Assembly (NCBI GenBank): GCA_019279435.1
Contig: JAAALK010000079.1
Location: forward strand, 103,503,332 to 103,567,331
Direction of reading: 5' to 3'
DNA: 64,000 nucleotides
Source of the DNA: Zizania palustris
Lineage: Eukaryota; Streptophyta; Magnoliopsida; Poales; Poaceae
This document shows, piece by piece, positions 1 through 10,731 of the stretch. The position numbers and the translations under genes are program-made. Positions within the stretch are counted from its first letter, which is position 1; each line of letters begins with the position of its first letter. The notes below the pieces were generated by a model. The model was given only the letters and a program-made list of their open reading frames with translations. It was not told the origin of the DNA and searched no databases.

Positions 1-1252
1 AAGGAGGGCAAGGACTACCCCATTCAATTTTGCAAGGGGCTAGCCCCAGAAATTTCCACTTCGCTAGAAGAAGTGGTTCATGAAAAGTTGGGTGTCTTCG
101 CCTGGTCAGACAAAGATATCCCTGGAGTTGATCAGATTATCATTGAGCATTGCCTTCTTGTTAACCCTAAGGCTTGACCCGTTCGCCACGGGCTTCAGAA
201 GCTATCAGCAGAAAGGGCTGACCTCTCCAAGGTTAAGGTGGATAAATTATTACAAGTCGGGATCATCAGGGTGGTGACTCACACGGAGTGGTTGTCCAAC
301 CCCATTTTTGTCAATAAAAAGGCCTCCGGCAAGTGGCGCATGTGCATTGATTTTACTTCATTGAATAAAGTGTGCCCCCATGACCCCTACCCCATGCCCC
401 GAATTGATCAGATCATTGACTCCATAGCTGGCTCCGAGCTCCTATGTTTCATTGACACGTACTCTAGATACCATCAGATATGGTTAAAACGCGAAGATGA
501 AGCCAAGGCACGCTTTGCAACTCCTTCTGAAGTCTTTTGTTATGTTATAATTCCCTTCGTCTGAAGAAATGTTGGGGCCACATTTTCAAGATTAATTTCT
601 AAGGATTTAGGTCACTAGATAGGCCGAAATGTCGAAGCCTATATCGATGACATTGTAATAAAGAGTTCTCAAACGCACCAACATAGCCTAGACTTAGGAG
701 AAACTTTTGAGAGCCTTCGGGCATGTGCGGTTCACCTCAACCCTAAAAAATGTGTCTTCGGGGCTCAAGCAGGTAAACTTATAGGGTACTTAGTCTCTAG
801 CAGAGGAATTGAAGCTAGCCTTACGTAGATAAGTGCATTACAGAGGATGGCTCCACTAGAAAATTTGAAGCAAGTCCAGAAGCTTGCCAGATGCCTCGCC
901 GCTCTTAGCAGGTTCTTAGCAAGGTCTGCTGAGCGAAGCCTGCCTATATTCAAAGCCTTGAAAGGGTCCACAAATTTCACATGGACTCTGGAGTACCAGA
1001 AGAGCTTCGATGAAATTAAGGATTACCTCAGTAATCTGGCAACGCTTATGTTCCCCCACGTCGATGAAACATTGCTCTTGTACCTTGCTATCACCGGCTC
1101 CACTTTTAGTGCAGTTCTTGTCCGAGAGGTTGACTTCGACGAAAAGATGGTGCAGAACCCAATTTATTTTGTGTCGGAGGCCTTATATGGATCTAAGATA
1201 AGGTACTCCGAGCTCGAGAAGTTCACATATGCTCTAGTAATGGCCTGACACA
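1..1252 (+). pseudogene. B1 pol: reverse transcriptase and first RNase H (broken)
   Basis: Decayed Ty3/gypsy pol reading into the window from the left. The linker before RT (FAWSDKDIPG, about 100-130) is followed by RT blocks WRMCIDFTSLNK and PYPMPRIDQIID at 330-420, then an in-frame stop near 563 and the catalytic-loop region AYIDD near 640-655 in a shifted context. The RT connection and gypsy RNase H follow at 847-1248 (FTWTLEYQKSFDEIK, then IRYSELEKFTYALVMA). Stops and frameshifts prevent one open frame. RT motifs resemble the Tat lineage of plant gypsy elements. The gag and protease lie outside the window. Together with the RNase H/integrase pieces and the minus-strand gene downstream, this forms element B1. 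Confidence 0.85.
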
Positions 1253-1915
1253 AGCTACAACATTACTTCTTGGCACATAATGTAATTGTACCCACTTCAT
1301 ATCCGCTCGTAGATATGCTCCACAGTAAAGATTCCACAGGAAGAATAGGGAAGTGGGTTGTCGAGCTTGCCCCTTTGGCATTTCCTTTACTACTAGAACT
1401 TCTATTAAATCACAAGTGGTGGCTGACTTCGTGGCGGAGTGGACTCCACCCGTGGTATGGACTCCAGAAGAATCCAGCGAAGGAGTTTGGACAATTTATT
1501 CTAGCGGAGCATACCAAGCGTATGTAGCCGGGGCGGGAGCTATAATAATCTCACCATCGGGGCAAAAATCAATGTACTCCCCAAGTCTCAACTTTAAGTA
1601 CACCAATAATATTGTGAAGTGTGAAGAGATTTTGCTTGGCCTTCACAAGGCGCGCGCGCTGGGCGTGGCCCGTGTCATCATTAAGATGGACTCTCAAGTT
1701 TCCAAGCCCGACATCCTCATCTTTCTGCATTCTTAGAAGATATCCGCAAGACCGAAGCCACCTTTAAAGGGATTTCTGTTCGGAGTATACCGAGAGGAGA
1801 TAACCAACAAGCTGATGTCCTAGCAAAAGCTGCAGTCAGAGGCCTCGATGTACTAGAGGGGGCATTCTTAGAAGAACTCTCGGTCCCTTCGGTAACACAA
1901 CTTCCTCCAGCATAA
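1253..1915 (+). pseudogene. B1 pol: second, archaeal-type RNase H (broken)
   Basis: Continuation of B1 pol. The stretch GRIGKWVVELAPL is the usual end of the gypsy RNase H region. It is followed by WTIYSSGAYQ, GAGAIIISPSG, a TNN..CEEILLGL helix, IKMDSQ with the acidic residue, and NQQADVLAKAA near 1805-1830. This order is that of the extra archaeal-type RNase H known in Tat-lineage elements, placed after RT-RNaseH and before integrase. Two frames are needed to read it and it ends at a stop near 1913. The assignment to a second RNase H is by motif recognition; an HMM search would settle it. Confidence 0.7.
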
Positions 1916-3149
1916 GTGTGTTGTATTCCTAGTAGCAATTGGCGAGCCTCGATCATGGCCATGTTGCAAGACGAGGGTAATTTTCCCGAAGGCCAAGAAT
2001 TGTCAAGGCTGCAGTCAAGAGTCCAGAATTATCATATAATCAACGATATTTTATACAAAGCTGGAGTTTGCTCCCCCTTCTATGGTCTATCACCCAGCCC
2101 GAAGGCCAAGATATAATTCGAAACATTCATGAAGGCTTGTGTGGCAACCACCTTGCCCCTCGGGCGATGTCTAGTAAAACACTTCGCCAGGGGCTTTATT
2201 GGCCTACTATTGTAGCTGACGATGAATCATTGGTTCGCACTTGTCAAGGATGTTAGTGGATGGGAAGACGAAGCCATCGTCCGTCGACGCCTCTGCAGGT
2301 CATCACTCCGGTATGGCCCATGGCTCGGTGGGGGTGGATATTATTGGCCCTTTCCCAATGGCAAGGGGCGGATTGAAATTTGCGGTGGTAGAAATCGAGT
2401 ATTTTTCTAAGTGGGTCGAAGCTGAGCCCCTCACAACTTTCACTTAAAAAAACGTGCAAAACATTTTCTAACAAAATATTATTTGCAGGTTCGGAGTACC
2501 TAAATAGCTTATAATTGACAATGGCACCCAATTTGAGGCTGAGTCCTTCAGAGAATTTTGCGAAGGCCTTGGTATCCAAATTTGTTTTGCAGTTGTCCAT
2601 CATCCCCAATCCAACGGAGCCATCGAGTGAGCCAATGGAAATATTTTGTCCTGCTTAAACCGGAGGATAGCTGGGTTAGCAAAGGGGTTGTGAACCGAGG
2701 AACTCACAAAGATTTTGTGGTCCATTCAGACCACTCAGGCTAGGTCTACATGTTTCACTCCGTTTTATTTGTTGTTCGGAGACGAGGGCTTGACACCGAT
2801 GGAGCTCAAAGGCGGGTCCCTCCGCACTACGGAGCCTGAAAATGAAGATGAAAGGCGTGCTTCGCTTGACCTATTGGAAGAGACAAGGCTTCGAGTTGTC
2901 GCCAATCTAGCGAAGTACTAGGACCAGATGAAGGCATGGTATGACCCAAAGGTCAAGCTTAACGAACATAGTCCAGGGCATTTTTTACTCCGAAGTTTAA
3001 TCGCTCCTCGAAAATTGGGGAACAAATGGGAAGGATCATACATCATAGTCCGCTCAGGATGCCCTGGATCCTTCAAGTTAGCTAACTTAGAAGGGGAAGA
3101 GTTAAAACATGCATGGAATGCGGAGCACCTTAAACGATATTTCGCTTAG
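1916..3149 (+). pseudogene. B1 pol: integrase and C-terminal tail (broken)
   Basis: Integrase remnants in several frames: a His/Cys finger region around 2120-2260 (IHEGLCGNHLAPRAM, then RTCQGC), the first catalytic Asp region HGSVGVDIIGPFPMA near 2320-2360, an IIDNGTQFE block near 2510-2535 and the family end motif WNAEHLKRYFA just before the stop at 3147-3149. No chromodomain follows, as expected for Tat elements. Many stops; not functional. Two AATAAA-like strings about 40 bp past the stop (3180-3190) may be old polyadenylation signals. Confidence 0.8.
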
Positions 3150-3339
3150 GCGTTCCTTGTAATGATTTGTAACACCCTTTTTAATAAATAAAAGCTAAGG
3201 TCTGAATCATGCACGCCCCTCAAAATAAATCCTATCCCTGGTGGACGCGCCATAGATCAGACGAGTTGTGTCGGTAAGCATCATTCATAAGCGACCAATT
3301 AACGGACTTCGAGTCAATAGTTCGAAGTTTTTGTTAAAA

Positions 3340-3860
3340 GAGTCCTATGTGACCAAAAATACCTATGGATTCTGAGCCACCAGCTTGATAGCATCCATAG
3401 AGGAGTCCCGCGTAACTATAAAATAGCGGGGTCCGAGCCACTTGTTCGGAACATCTGTAAAAGAGCTGAAGGTGGCCAAAATACCAATGGATTCCGAGCC
3501 ATTGACTTGATAGCATCCATATAGGAGTCCTGCATGACTATAAAATAGCGGGGTCCGAGCCACTTATTCGAAGCATCTGTAAAAAGAGCCGAAGGTGGCC
3601 AAAATACCTATGGATTCTGAGCCAATGGCTTGAAAGCATTCGTATAGGAGTCCTACATGACTATAAACTAACAGGTACCGAACCTTTGGGTTCAAAGCAT
3701 CTATAAAAGAGTTGAAGGTGACAAAAACTACCGGATTCCGAGTCAATGGCTTGAAGCATCCGAAAAAGAGTACTAAGCTACCAAATATGGATTCCGATCC
3801 ACTATGTTCGAAGAAGAATCCTACAAGGTCCATACTGACCATTCTTTCGAATTTCAAACA
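3340..3860. repeat. Tandem repeat of about 122 bp, roughly four units
   Basis: Units share the landmarks GGATTC(C/T)GAGCCA, GCATC..TA(A)AAGAG, AGGAGTCC and GAAGGTGGCCAAAA. The CATCTGTAA landmark recurs at 3452, 3574 and about 3698, giving spacings of 122 and 124 bp; the outer units are more diverged. It lies directly 3' of B1 pol. Tandem arrays between pol and the 3' LTR are a known habit of Tat/Ogre elements. The short open frames seen on its minus strand are by-products of the repetition. Confidence 0.75.
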
Positions 3861-4105
3861 ACTGGTTCGAATCATCCATTCAATACAATAGGAGCTCCGA
3901 CCGCATAGGTTCGATGAAATCTACGAAAATAACTTTTTCGTGTTCATTGAGCATAAATATGTGAAGCCTAGGTAAATGTGCCAGGTGTTGTGCTCGACCG
4001 AGCTCACTTGATAAGTGAGGGAACCACCCATAGAGAGGGGCTAGGAGGTAAGGCACAATTTAAACTCATTTCGATAATTTATTTTACTCAATCAATTATA
4101 TTACA

Positions 4106-4590
4106 CTATGAAAAAATGGTGTCTAAACCAAGAAGGAAGAGAATGCCCCTTTGATTCCTAAGGTTAGCTTCGGGGTTCGCCTTGCCTCGAGGGCCTACAT
4201 GACTTGTTCCTAAACCTAGAGTATTAAAAAAATTTCTTTTAATCTGCTTCCCTCTTTGCGATGCTCTCCAGTCCCTCTATTCCTGCTGGAGTTCGACCCA
4301 GGTCCGAAGTCTTTCAGAGTTAGTCTCCACTGGATCTTCGTCAGACCACTCCTATTCAGACTAGTTGATGTGCTCTGAGTATGAGGATGTTAGAATTACA
4401 ACCTTCTCCTTTTCTTCCTCCTTAATGAAAGAATGTACTTCGCTAAAAATATCGGGCGTGACTTCCCCGTGACTCACCCGAGGAATGGAGAATCGAGGGC
4501 ACCTGTGAGGCCTTAAGGCTTCGAAGGTAACCCACTACTACCGTGATGGGGGAATGGTCCCGATCTTCCGCTAGGTAAAGGATAGCTTAG
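4106..4590 (-). pseudogene. B1 antisense gene, last exon, C-terminal part
   Basis: Reading the minus strand, the last codons before the stop at 4108-4106 give GILFLLGLDTIFS, which matches the C-terminus RTRFFLGLDTDYS of the intact antisense gene in B3. Upstream nucleotides remain alignable by eye to the B3 last exon but contain stops and shifts. The exon is split by fragment H; its first part lies at 5450-5514. The product is unknown. Confidence 0.6.
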
Positions 4591-5449
4591 GTTGGTGGAG
4601 AATCTCGACGTTGGCGATCCAAGGCTCCGGTCCGGCGGATCAAAACCTTGCAATCGTTACACCACTGTCTCCGTTGGTTATCAACCACGCAGAACGCGAT
4701 TGACCTCGCCACGAAGGCTAATTCCTGCAAGCAAACCCAAGAACACTAGCAAGAACAGGAAGGATACAAATCGAATGCCAAATCACAGACAAACGAAGAT
4801 AAGGTGAGGTTTCACAAACGCCAATGCAGCAGCCAATCGGTCCGGTGCAAGAGGCGGGATCTAAACACAACAGTGTAGATGCAACAAAGCAAAACCTGAC
4901 CCTAGAGGCGGCTGGCGTGAGAATATATAGGGCGGCGGCCTGTGAAAGGCGAACAGACACAGGCTGTGGGCTAGAAGACGTACAGACTCAGACTATGGGC
5001 CAACACGGCCTAGTTCTGTCACGCAGGACTATTTTAAATACACAGGACGACTCGAGACTCCAAATGGGGTGAAACCAACGGCAAACGATCCGTCTTCTCC
5101 TCAGTTTTCCAAAATGTCAAAGAACGCGCCAATCGGACTTCGTATGAAGAAGTTATGCCCATTTTGGTGAATGCTGGTCGATGTAGTCCGAACCAGCGAA
5201 TTCTTGACTTCAAATCATCCGTGCGGCTCCGTCTTCCACTCCAACTCTTCTATTCCATCTCCCATGTTCCTAAGCAACAAAATATCACTAGAATTCAGTA
5301 GCATCCCGTCCAAACAAATATAATCAAAGTTGCTAAGGAAAGAATTAACCTCATGGTTCAAGCGACGGGCACGGGCGCGTGTGATTGGTCCTTGTAATTG
5401 AATTGTAGGTGGAGGCTCCATGTGTGTATCATGTGAAGTGATGTCCTCA
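4591..5449 (-). mobile_element. Fragment H: 3' end of another gypsy-like element
   Basis: The minus-strand frame at 5215-5440 ends a polyprotein with GPITRARARRLNHEVNSFL, a C-terminal signature I associate with some grass Ty3/gypsy polyproteins. Below it is LTR-like sequence with a TATA-like CCCTATATATTC (about 4920-4932) and transcription-leader-like DNA ending near 4591 (GAGATTCTCCACCAACC). It interrupts the last exon of the B1 antisense gene, since homology to B3 resumes on both sides. Exact boundaries and target duplication were not resolved; only the pol tail and one LTR remain. Confidence 0.5.
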
Positions 5450-7323
5450 TCATGCCGGAACCCTTCGCTGGCCTCTAGTACATCGAGGTCATCATCCGGA
5501 GCGCACAACAAATCCTAAACATAGGCATTCCAACAAAGTCTTTTTCATTCATTGAAAACAAGACAAGAATACAAGTCTTTTACATAGCGAGGTCCTAAGG
5601 AGGGCTAGACCTTAGGGTCCAGAGGAGGTGCAATTGTCGAAGGCATTGGTGGAGGTGGCGTCCACGCCTACTACTGACGATGGGCTTCATCGATCCATGC
5701 CTTCTCTGTCGTTCAACCTTCATCTTTCTAGGTTGCCTAAAAACCCTCCCAGGCTGTGGCGACATCAGGCGAAGGGGCCGACAGCTGATCGCTCCAAAAG
5801 CTGGCGGGCGCTGTGCCCACGTCCGGTGCAACGGAGATCCCAATGTCCTCGAAGTGGCGAAGAACTCCGAGTGCGGCTATTTGTCCAGAGATCTCTCCGT
5901 ACCGAGTCCTCGAAGTCTTCATGGTCTTCGTCGTCACTTATATCATCTTCAGCTTCCACGATAGGGGCTCGTTCACCGACGAGGAAGAAGAGGCACAAGC
6001 CATCCCAAAGTATTCCAAGATGCCTCGAAGGACGTCTGTGGTCTCAGAGGCCGTACTGCTGCACTTCGCCTACTCCGCAAGCAAGTCCTCTGATGAAGCA
6101 CGCCAGTTGTAGACCAGAGTGCTGAGCTCAGTAGACTTCATCATGAGGACGATATTCTGAGCAAGCAGGTGCCAAACCTCGTCAGCTAAGCGTTGACGTT
6201 ATTCCTAGAGTCGTACGACTTTAACTACGGAAGCCGCCTGCGCCTCTCGGAGCCTTTTGACTTCGGCCCGAAGCACCACCCGCTTAGCTAGGAGCTCCTC
6301 GTTTGAATCCTCTAGTACTGCCTTCGCTTTCTGCTCCTCGCGGACCATCTCCTCCAAGTTCAAGGTCCTGCCCTTAGAGTTGCCAAGGTTCTCTTGGAGG
6401 GCCATCACGTTATCCTTAAGCCGGCTGAACTCGCATTCATTGGAGGTCACAACCGCTTGAGCAAGGACAATGTGCTGCAAAAAAAGCAAGGTGAGTATGG
6501 TACGTACTTTAAATAAACTAACATGTGCAGGTGTACCGTACCTGATAGGCAGCCCATTCAAGGGTGGTGCCTAGCTCCGACCCTTTTGTCTCACTCATTA
6601 TGGAGACCAGCTCGGTCTTGCCCACCTCTTGGCTAACCTGAGCCAGGGGCTCCATTAAGGGTCGAAGCCCTGTCCTCTGCTCTAGAAACAGAGCTAGAAG
6701 GGGGAGCCTCACTAGGACACTCCGGTCATCGTCTATAGGGGAAGGCCCTATAGTGAAGGGAAGCATCCTCCAAGGTCTCTATGGACTGCCCTCATCAGTT
6801 GACTACAACGGAGTAAACCCCGCCGTGGGAGCAGGTATCGGTCAGGACTTGCTTTTTCCCTTCCCAGGGTCCATCACCCGTGCTAGAGCCGTCTCCTGCA
6901 CCAGAGCCACCTCTTGCGCTAGAGCAACCACCTCCACTAGAGCCATCCCCTCCGCCAAAGTCATCTCCTGCAATAAGGCCATCTCCTCCACTAGAGTCGA
7001 CTCTGTTGCCGGAGCATCTGTAAACACGAAGGTATGTACTATTGTTTAAATGTTGTAGGTAATTAATGAAGTCAAAGATTGGTTGGTAAAGATTTACCTC
7101 CACCACCCCTCTACCGAATGAGTACCGGACTACCCGGATTTTCAAACATATGGGTGAATCCCTCGTCGGACTCCTCAATGGACTAGACCGGTGCAATGGC
7201 CGCAGGGATCCCCTCGTTCGCTGCCACCACCCCAGCCATTGGTGAAGTCAGCCCTTCCGGTTCCACTTCTTGGGTAGCTTTGGTGCCATCCAAGGTGGGA
7301 CCCTCTAGCTCTAGGTCCCGAAA
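5450..7323 (-). pseudogene. B1 antisense gene, 3' half (coiled-coil region)
   Basis: Decayed counterpart of the B3 gene. In minus-strand order: a Gly/hexapeptide repeat region (about 7027-6842); a segment ending AAYQ at a donor CAG|GTACGG (6541-6540); a 67-bp intron to acceptor TTTTTTGCAG (6475); then a coiled coil rich in Leu, Glu and Lys (about 6474-6205), matching the last coiled-coil exon of B3; an acidic stretch SDDEDHEDFED is readable in another frame near 5900. The terminal K|GTCTAG donor/stop lies at 5610-5605 and the next acceptor at 5515, with exon 5 homology (DDDLDVLEASEG) at 5514-5450. Stops and frameshifts abound. The gene is cut by the solo LTR at 7324. Confidence 0.7.
6842..7027 (-). 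repeat. 18-bp minisatellite encoding a hexapeptide repeat
   Basis: About seven units of 18 bp, of the form CTCCTGCACCAGAGCCAC, lie between 6885 and 7010. Because 18 is a multiple of 3, the minus-strand frame stays open and yields repeats such as MALLQE, MTLAEG, MALVEV and VALAQE. It sits inside the B1 antisense gene, between the exon 2-like part and the conserved coiled coil. I saw no equivalent in B3, so it may be an expansion private to B1. Confidence 0.6.
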
Positions 7324-10300
7324 TGTAGCACCCCATATTTTCAAAGAAATAAAGATATCGATTAAACTATTTTCCTGGGATTATTTGTTTTGGAAATACC
7401 TTTAATGCCCTCCTTAACCCTTTTGAACTAGAACATAGATGTAATGACCAAACCAGAGGCTAGAAAATTTTGTATATGATTCCAAGGCCAAAATATATTT
7501 TTAATAATTTTTACAAATTTTTATCACCCTTGGAAGTAGCCCAAATATTTTAAACCAATTTCTGTAATTATTTTTAATCAGAAAAGCATTTAAACAGTAA
7601 CTGGCCCTCTCCCTCCCTTTCTCCCTCTCCCGGCTGGCCCAACCCGTTACCCCCGCGTGCCTCGGACTGACACCTGGACCTCACCCGTCAGAGACACCCC
7701 GGCCCCACCTGTCGGCGCCAACCGAACCCCTCGCACCCGACCGCTCGACCCCACCCGTCAGCCTCTGAGCCCGATCGCTCGTGCCCGCTAGCATGTGGCC
7801 CCTGTCTGTCAGATCCTTCATCCCCACGAGATCCGCCCCCAAATTTCCCCCCTCGCCGGCTGACGCCTTAATGCGCCTTAGATCCGTTGCTCCCGACCCC
7901 CTCCCCTCAAATTGAGCCCGCCATTACAACCCCCGGTCCACGGCGACCGTTTCCCCTATTCAAATCCGACCAATACGCGTCTAGGTTCGATGAATCAAGC
8001 GCAACCCAAGCTCGTCGGCATTTAAACGCGTTTACTCTCGGCCACCGTCAATTGTGCCCCCTCTGCCCCCGCCGGTGGCCCTATTTAAACCCCCTGGCCG
8101 TCCACGTTATACCCCTACGCCCAATCGCTGCGAGAACGAACAGAACACTCACACTTCGGTTTTTAGAGCCACCCCCCCGTCCGCACTCTAGTCACCGTTC
8201 GCCATCGCCGGAGCCCCTCTCCGTCCTCGCCGACCACACCTCTGTTACCGCAAGCGCCACCCCAACCTCGGCCACGCCTCCGCCAACGATGAACCCCGCC
8301 GGAACCTCATCGCCGACGAGGACCCGAATGCCTTCGCCGCCCTCTCTCATCGCCGGCCCCGCTCCGTCGACCCCAAGCCCCTTCAAAGGTATCCTTGTGA
8401 TCCCCGTAGTCCCCTCCGTCCATTTTAGCCCTTAGATACGACCGCTATCGCTCACCGTGGCCTCTGGCCCGCTCGCCGTCACCGGAGAAGACGACCAGCA
8501 CGGGTCGAGTACTCGTGCCGTGTCGGATTCGATAGTGGCCTTACGATCTGGATCTAACGGTGGCGATTAAATCCCCTGTGTGGTTTAATATACGCCGTCG
8601 GATCTGAGCGAAGGGGTACGTTTTAATCTCGTGCGTTCGTTAATATTTAAAACCCACGTTTAATCGGGGCCGTCCATCGCATACTGGTTTGGCCTTTTAA
8701 TCTTGCGCGTCCATTTTCATTGAAACCTCCTGCCTCGCCCGTGGCCGCCCGATCGCGATCCAACGACGGATCTGGATCCGGCGCACACGCACAGTGCGCG
8801 GGTTCACTGTGAGCCTGGCTCACCGTGGACCCGAGACTGTTTTGGGATTTAATTTAAATTTCAGAAATGGTTTTAAACTTCTAAAATTCATATCTGGCGC
8901 ATTTGAACTCCAAAAATTATCATTTCAATTCCAGAAAATTTGTAGTTTTATTCTCTACATGTTAATGCAATAAAAAATATGTTTACTTTGAATATTTCAT
9001 CCTTATTTAATAAAGTATTCAAATGCCCTTAGGGTAAATTATAGATTTAATTATTTAAATTTCAGCAAAAATCTATATTTACTCATTTCCTGTTAATATA
9101 ATGAAACCATTAAGTTCTCTCTCAACCACTTATTTTGAATTGGTTAGAAAACTTAAAATAAAATTGCTCACACTCTTATCCCTTTTATTAAAGGACAATA
9201 TTTCATTATAGCTCATTTTAAATTATTCATAAAATGAATTTCAGAAACTTAACAACTTGTTTTCTTTAAATTAAACCCATCAAAACCTATATGCTTGTTT
9301 TGTGGTTTTAGATTGTTTAATTGAATGTAGTATTTATTTCATTTATTTTTTATATTGGGAAGACTACGACGCCGCCGAGGAGACGGAATACTTCCCGGAA
9401 GTTCCTCCCTCCCCTTTCGTTGAACAAGGCAAGTCACCAAACCAATCTTTTGAGCATATCGAACCCATGTTTTATTAAACTATCGCTAAAACACATAGGA
9501 TATACATGCATTAGTCAAATGAAACCCTTACAATATATTTAATAGGATCCCCCGACCTTGATGTGCAACCCAAGCCATGCTATCTAGCCTAAACTCCTTG
9601 TCATCATATGATTAATATTATTAGCTAGTGTCCAATGTATCGACACGATTGCTATAGGATTAAAAATGAGTCGTAGCAACTTGGTTCTGCTATATGATCC
9701 CCGTTATCCTTATCTTTGGAATGCTGTTGGTGATAGAGTTTTGGTTGTGAGTGTATGCATGGTTGGTTCCGGCTGCAAGCTAGGGCATTGGTCGGTAGCA
9801 CCCGGGGCACTATAAGGACCGGTCTGTGGGATCCGTTGCAATACACTTACGTACTAACCACAAGTCTAATGGGTAAGTCCTAACTAAGGTATGGAGTGCT
9901 CCAAACCAAGGCCACCGTTTGAAGATGGTTCAAGCTGCACCTGCGGGTGGCTTTACCGACGTGGCGCAAAAGTGGGTGCGACGTTAGCCGGGATGCGGCC
10001 GGCGTGCCGGCGAAACCTAGAGCGGGTGGTTATCGCTTGGAGCATTTCATGCTGATGTTTTGGCACGAGTTCCCGTGGTATGGGTCATCTCGTTACACTT
10101 TGGTGTTTGGGATGAGTGCGTGCCTTGTGGGTACAGTAGTACACCTCTGATCAGAGTAATAAATCTTTTCAAAAAGCCGAGCCCACGGTCAAGGGCGGGT
10201 TGCGTGACATCCCACGGTTAGTTTACTTTTAATATGTATGTGCATGATGGTTTGACATGTAAGGACTATTGTGCGAGGAGGGAATACGTACTCCTCGAGT

Positions 10301-10731
10301 TAGATGGTGTAATTGATGTTCATGTTTATTATTCCGCATGATTAAATTTGACTACACTAAATGCAATAAGTGAAAAGGTGTACTTTTCCGCACTTTTAGC
10401 CATTATCCTTCCTTTGTTATTATCTTGCATTATTATTTGCATTTGCGGTGGCTTGTTGAGTACTCTTTCTTTTCATACCCGTTGGACACACAATTCAGAG
10501 GATGCCTACTACGAGGATGGTCTGGAGTAGCGACCCAGTCAAGAAGAAGATCCTAGAGAGGGCGTTCGTCATGCTTTTATTTACTTATTTCAATTTTACT
10601 CTTATGTAAAAATATGGTCTGCGTACCATGAATGCTTGTCGTATGTACGTTGTCGCATGATGAACCTCTTGTATTATTGTTATTCTTTGGAAATTCAATA
10701 ATGTTCTGATTTGGTAAATCGGGGTGCCACA
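7324..10731 (+). mobile_element. Solo LTR of chromovirus family C (3,408 bp)
   Basis: Starts TGTAGCACCCC and ends GGGGTGCCACA. Flanks are CGAAA on the left and CGAAC on the right, a 4/5 target duplication. The whole length aligns by eye with the 3' LTR of element C at 30264-33617: shared landmarks include AATGCCCTCCTTAACC, the GC-rich block with CGCCGG near 8200-8400, GACTACGACGCCGCCGAGGAG near 9361 and CTCTGATCAGAGTAATAAATC near 10147. No internal coding region is attached, so it is a solo LTR left by LTR-LTR recombination. It interrupts the B1 antisense gene. Open frames inside (for example 7887-8435) are GC-rich non-coding sequence. Confidence 0.85.

Noticed and set aside
3334..3875. Minus-strand repeat-containing small frames (60-103 residues)
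   Set aside because: They are translations of the 122-bp tandem repeat, with no initiation context or homologue.
7887..8435. 182-residue Pro/Ser/Arg-rich frame in the solo C LTR (and 30583-30861 in the C 3' LTR)
   Set aside because: Lies in the GC-rich part of an LTR, is not conserved as a frame between the two LTR copies and has no recognisable domain.
10348..10530. 60-residue frame with a hydrophobic segment (ILPLLLSCIIICICGGLL)
   Set aside because: Inside the C-family solo LTR. The corresponding stretch in the other LTR copy (33231-33575) is frameshifted, so it is not a conserved membrane protein.
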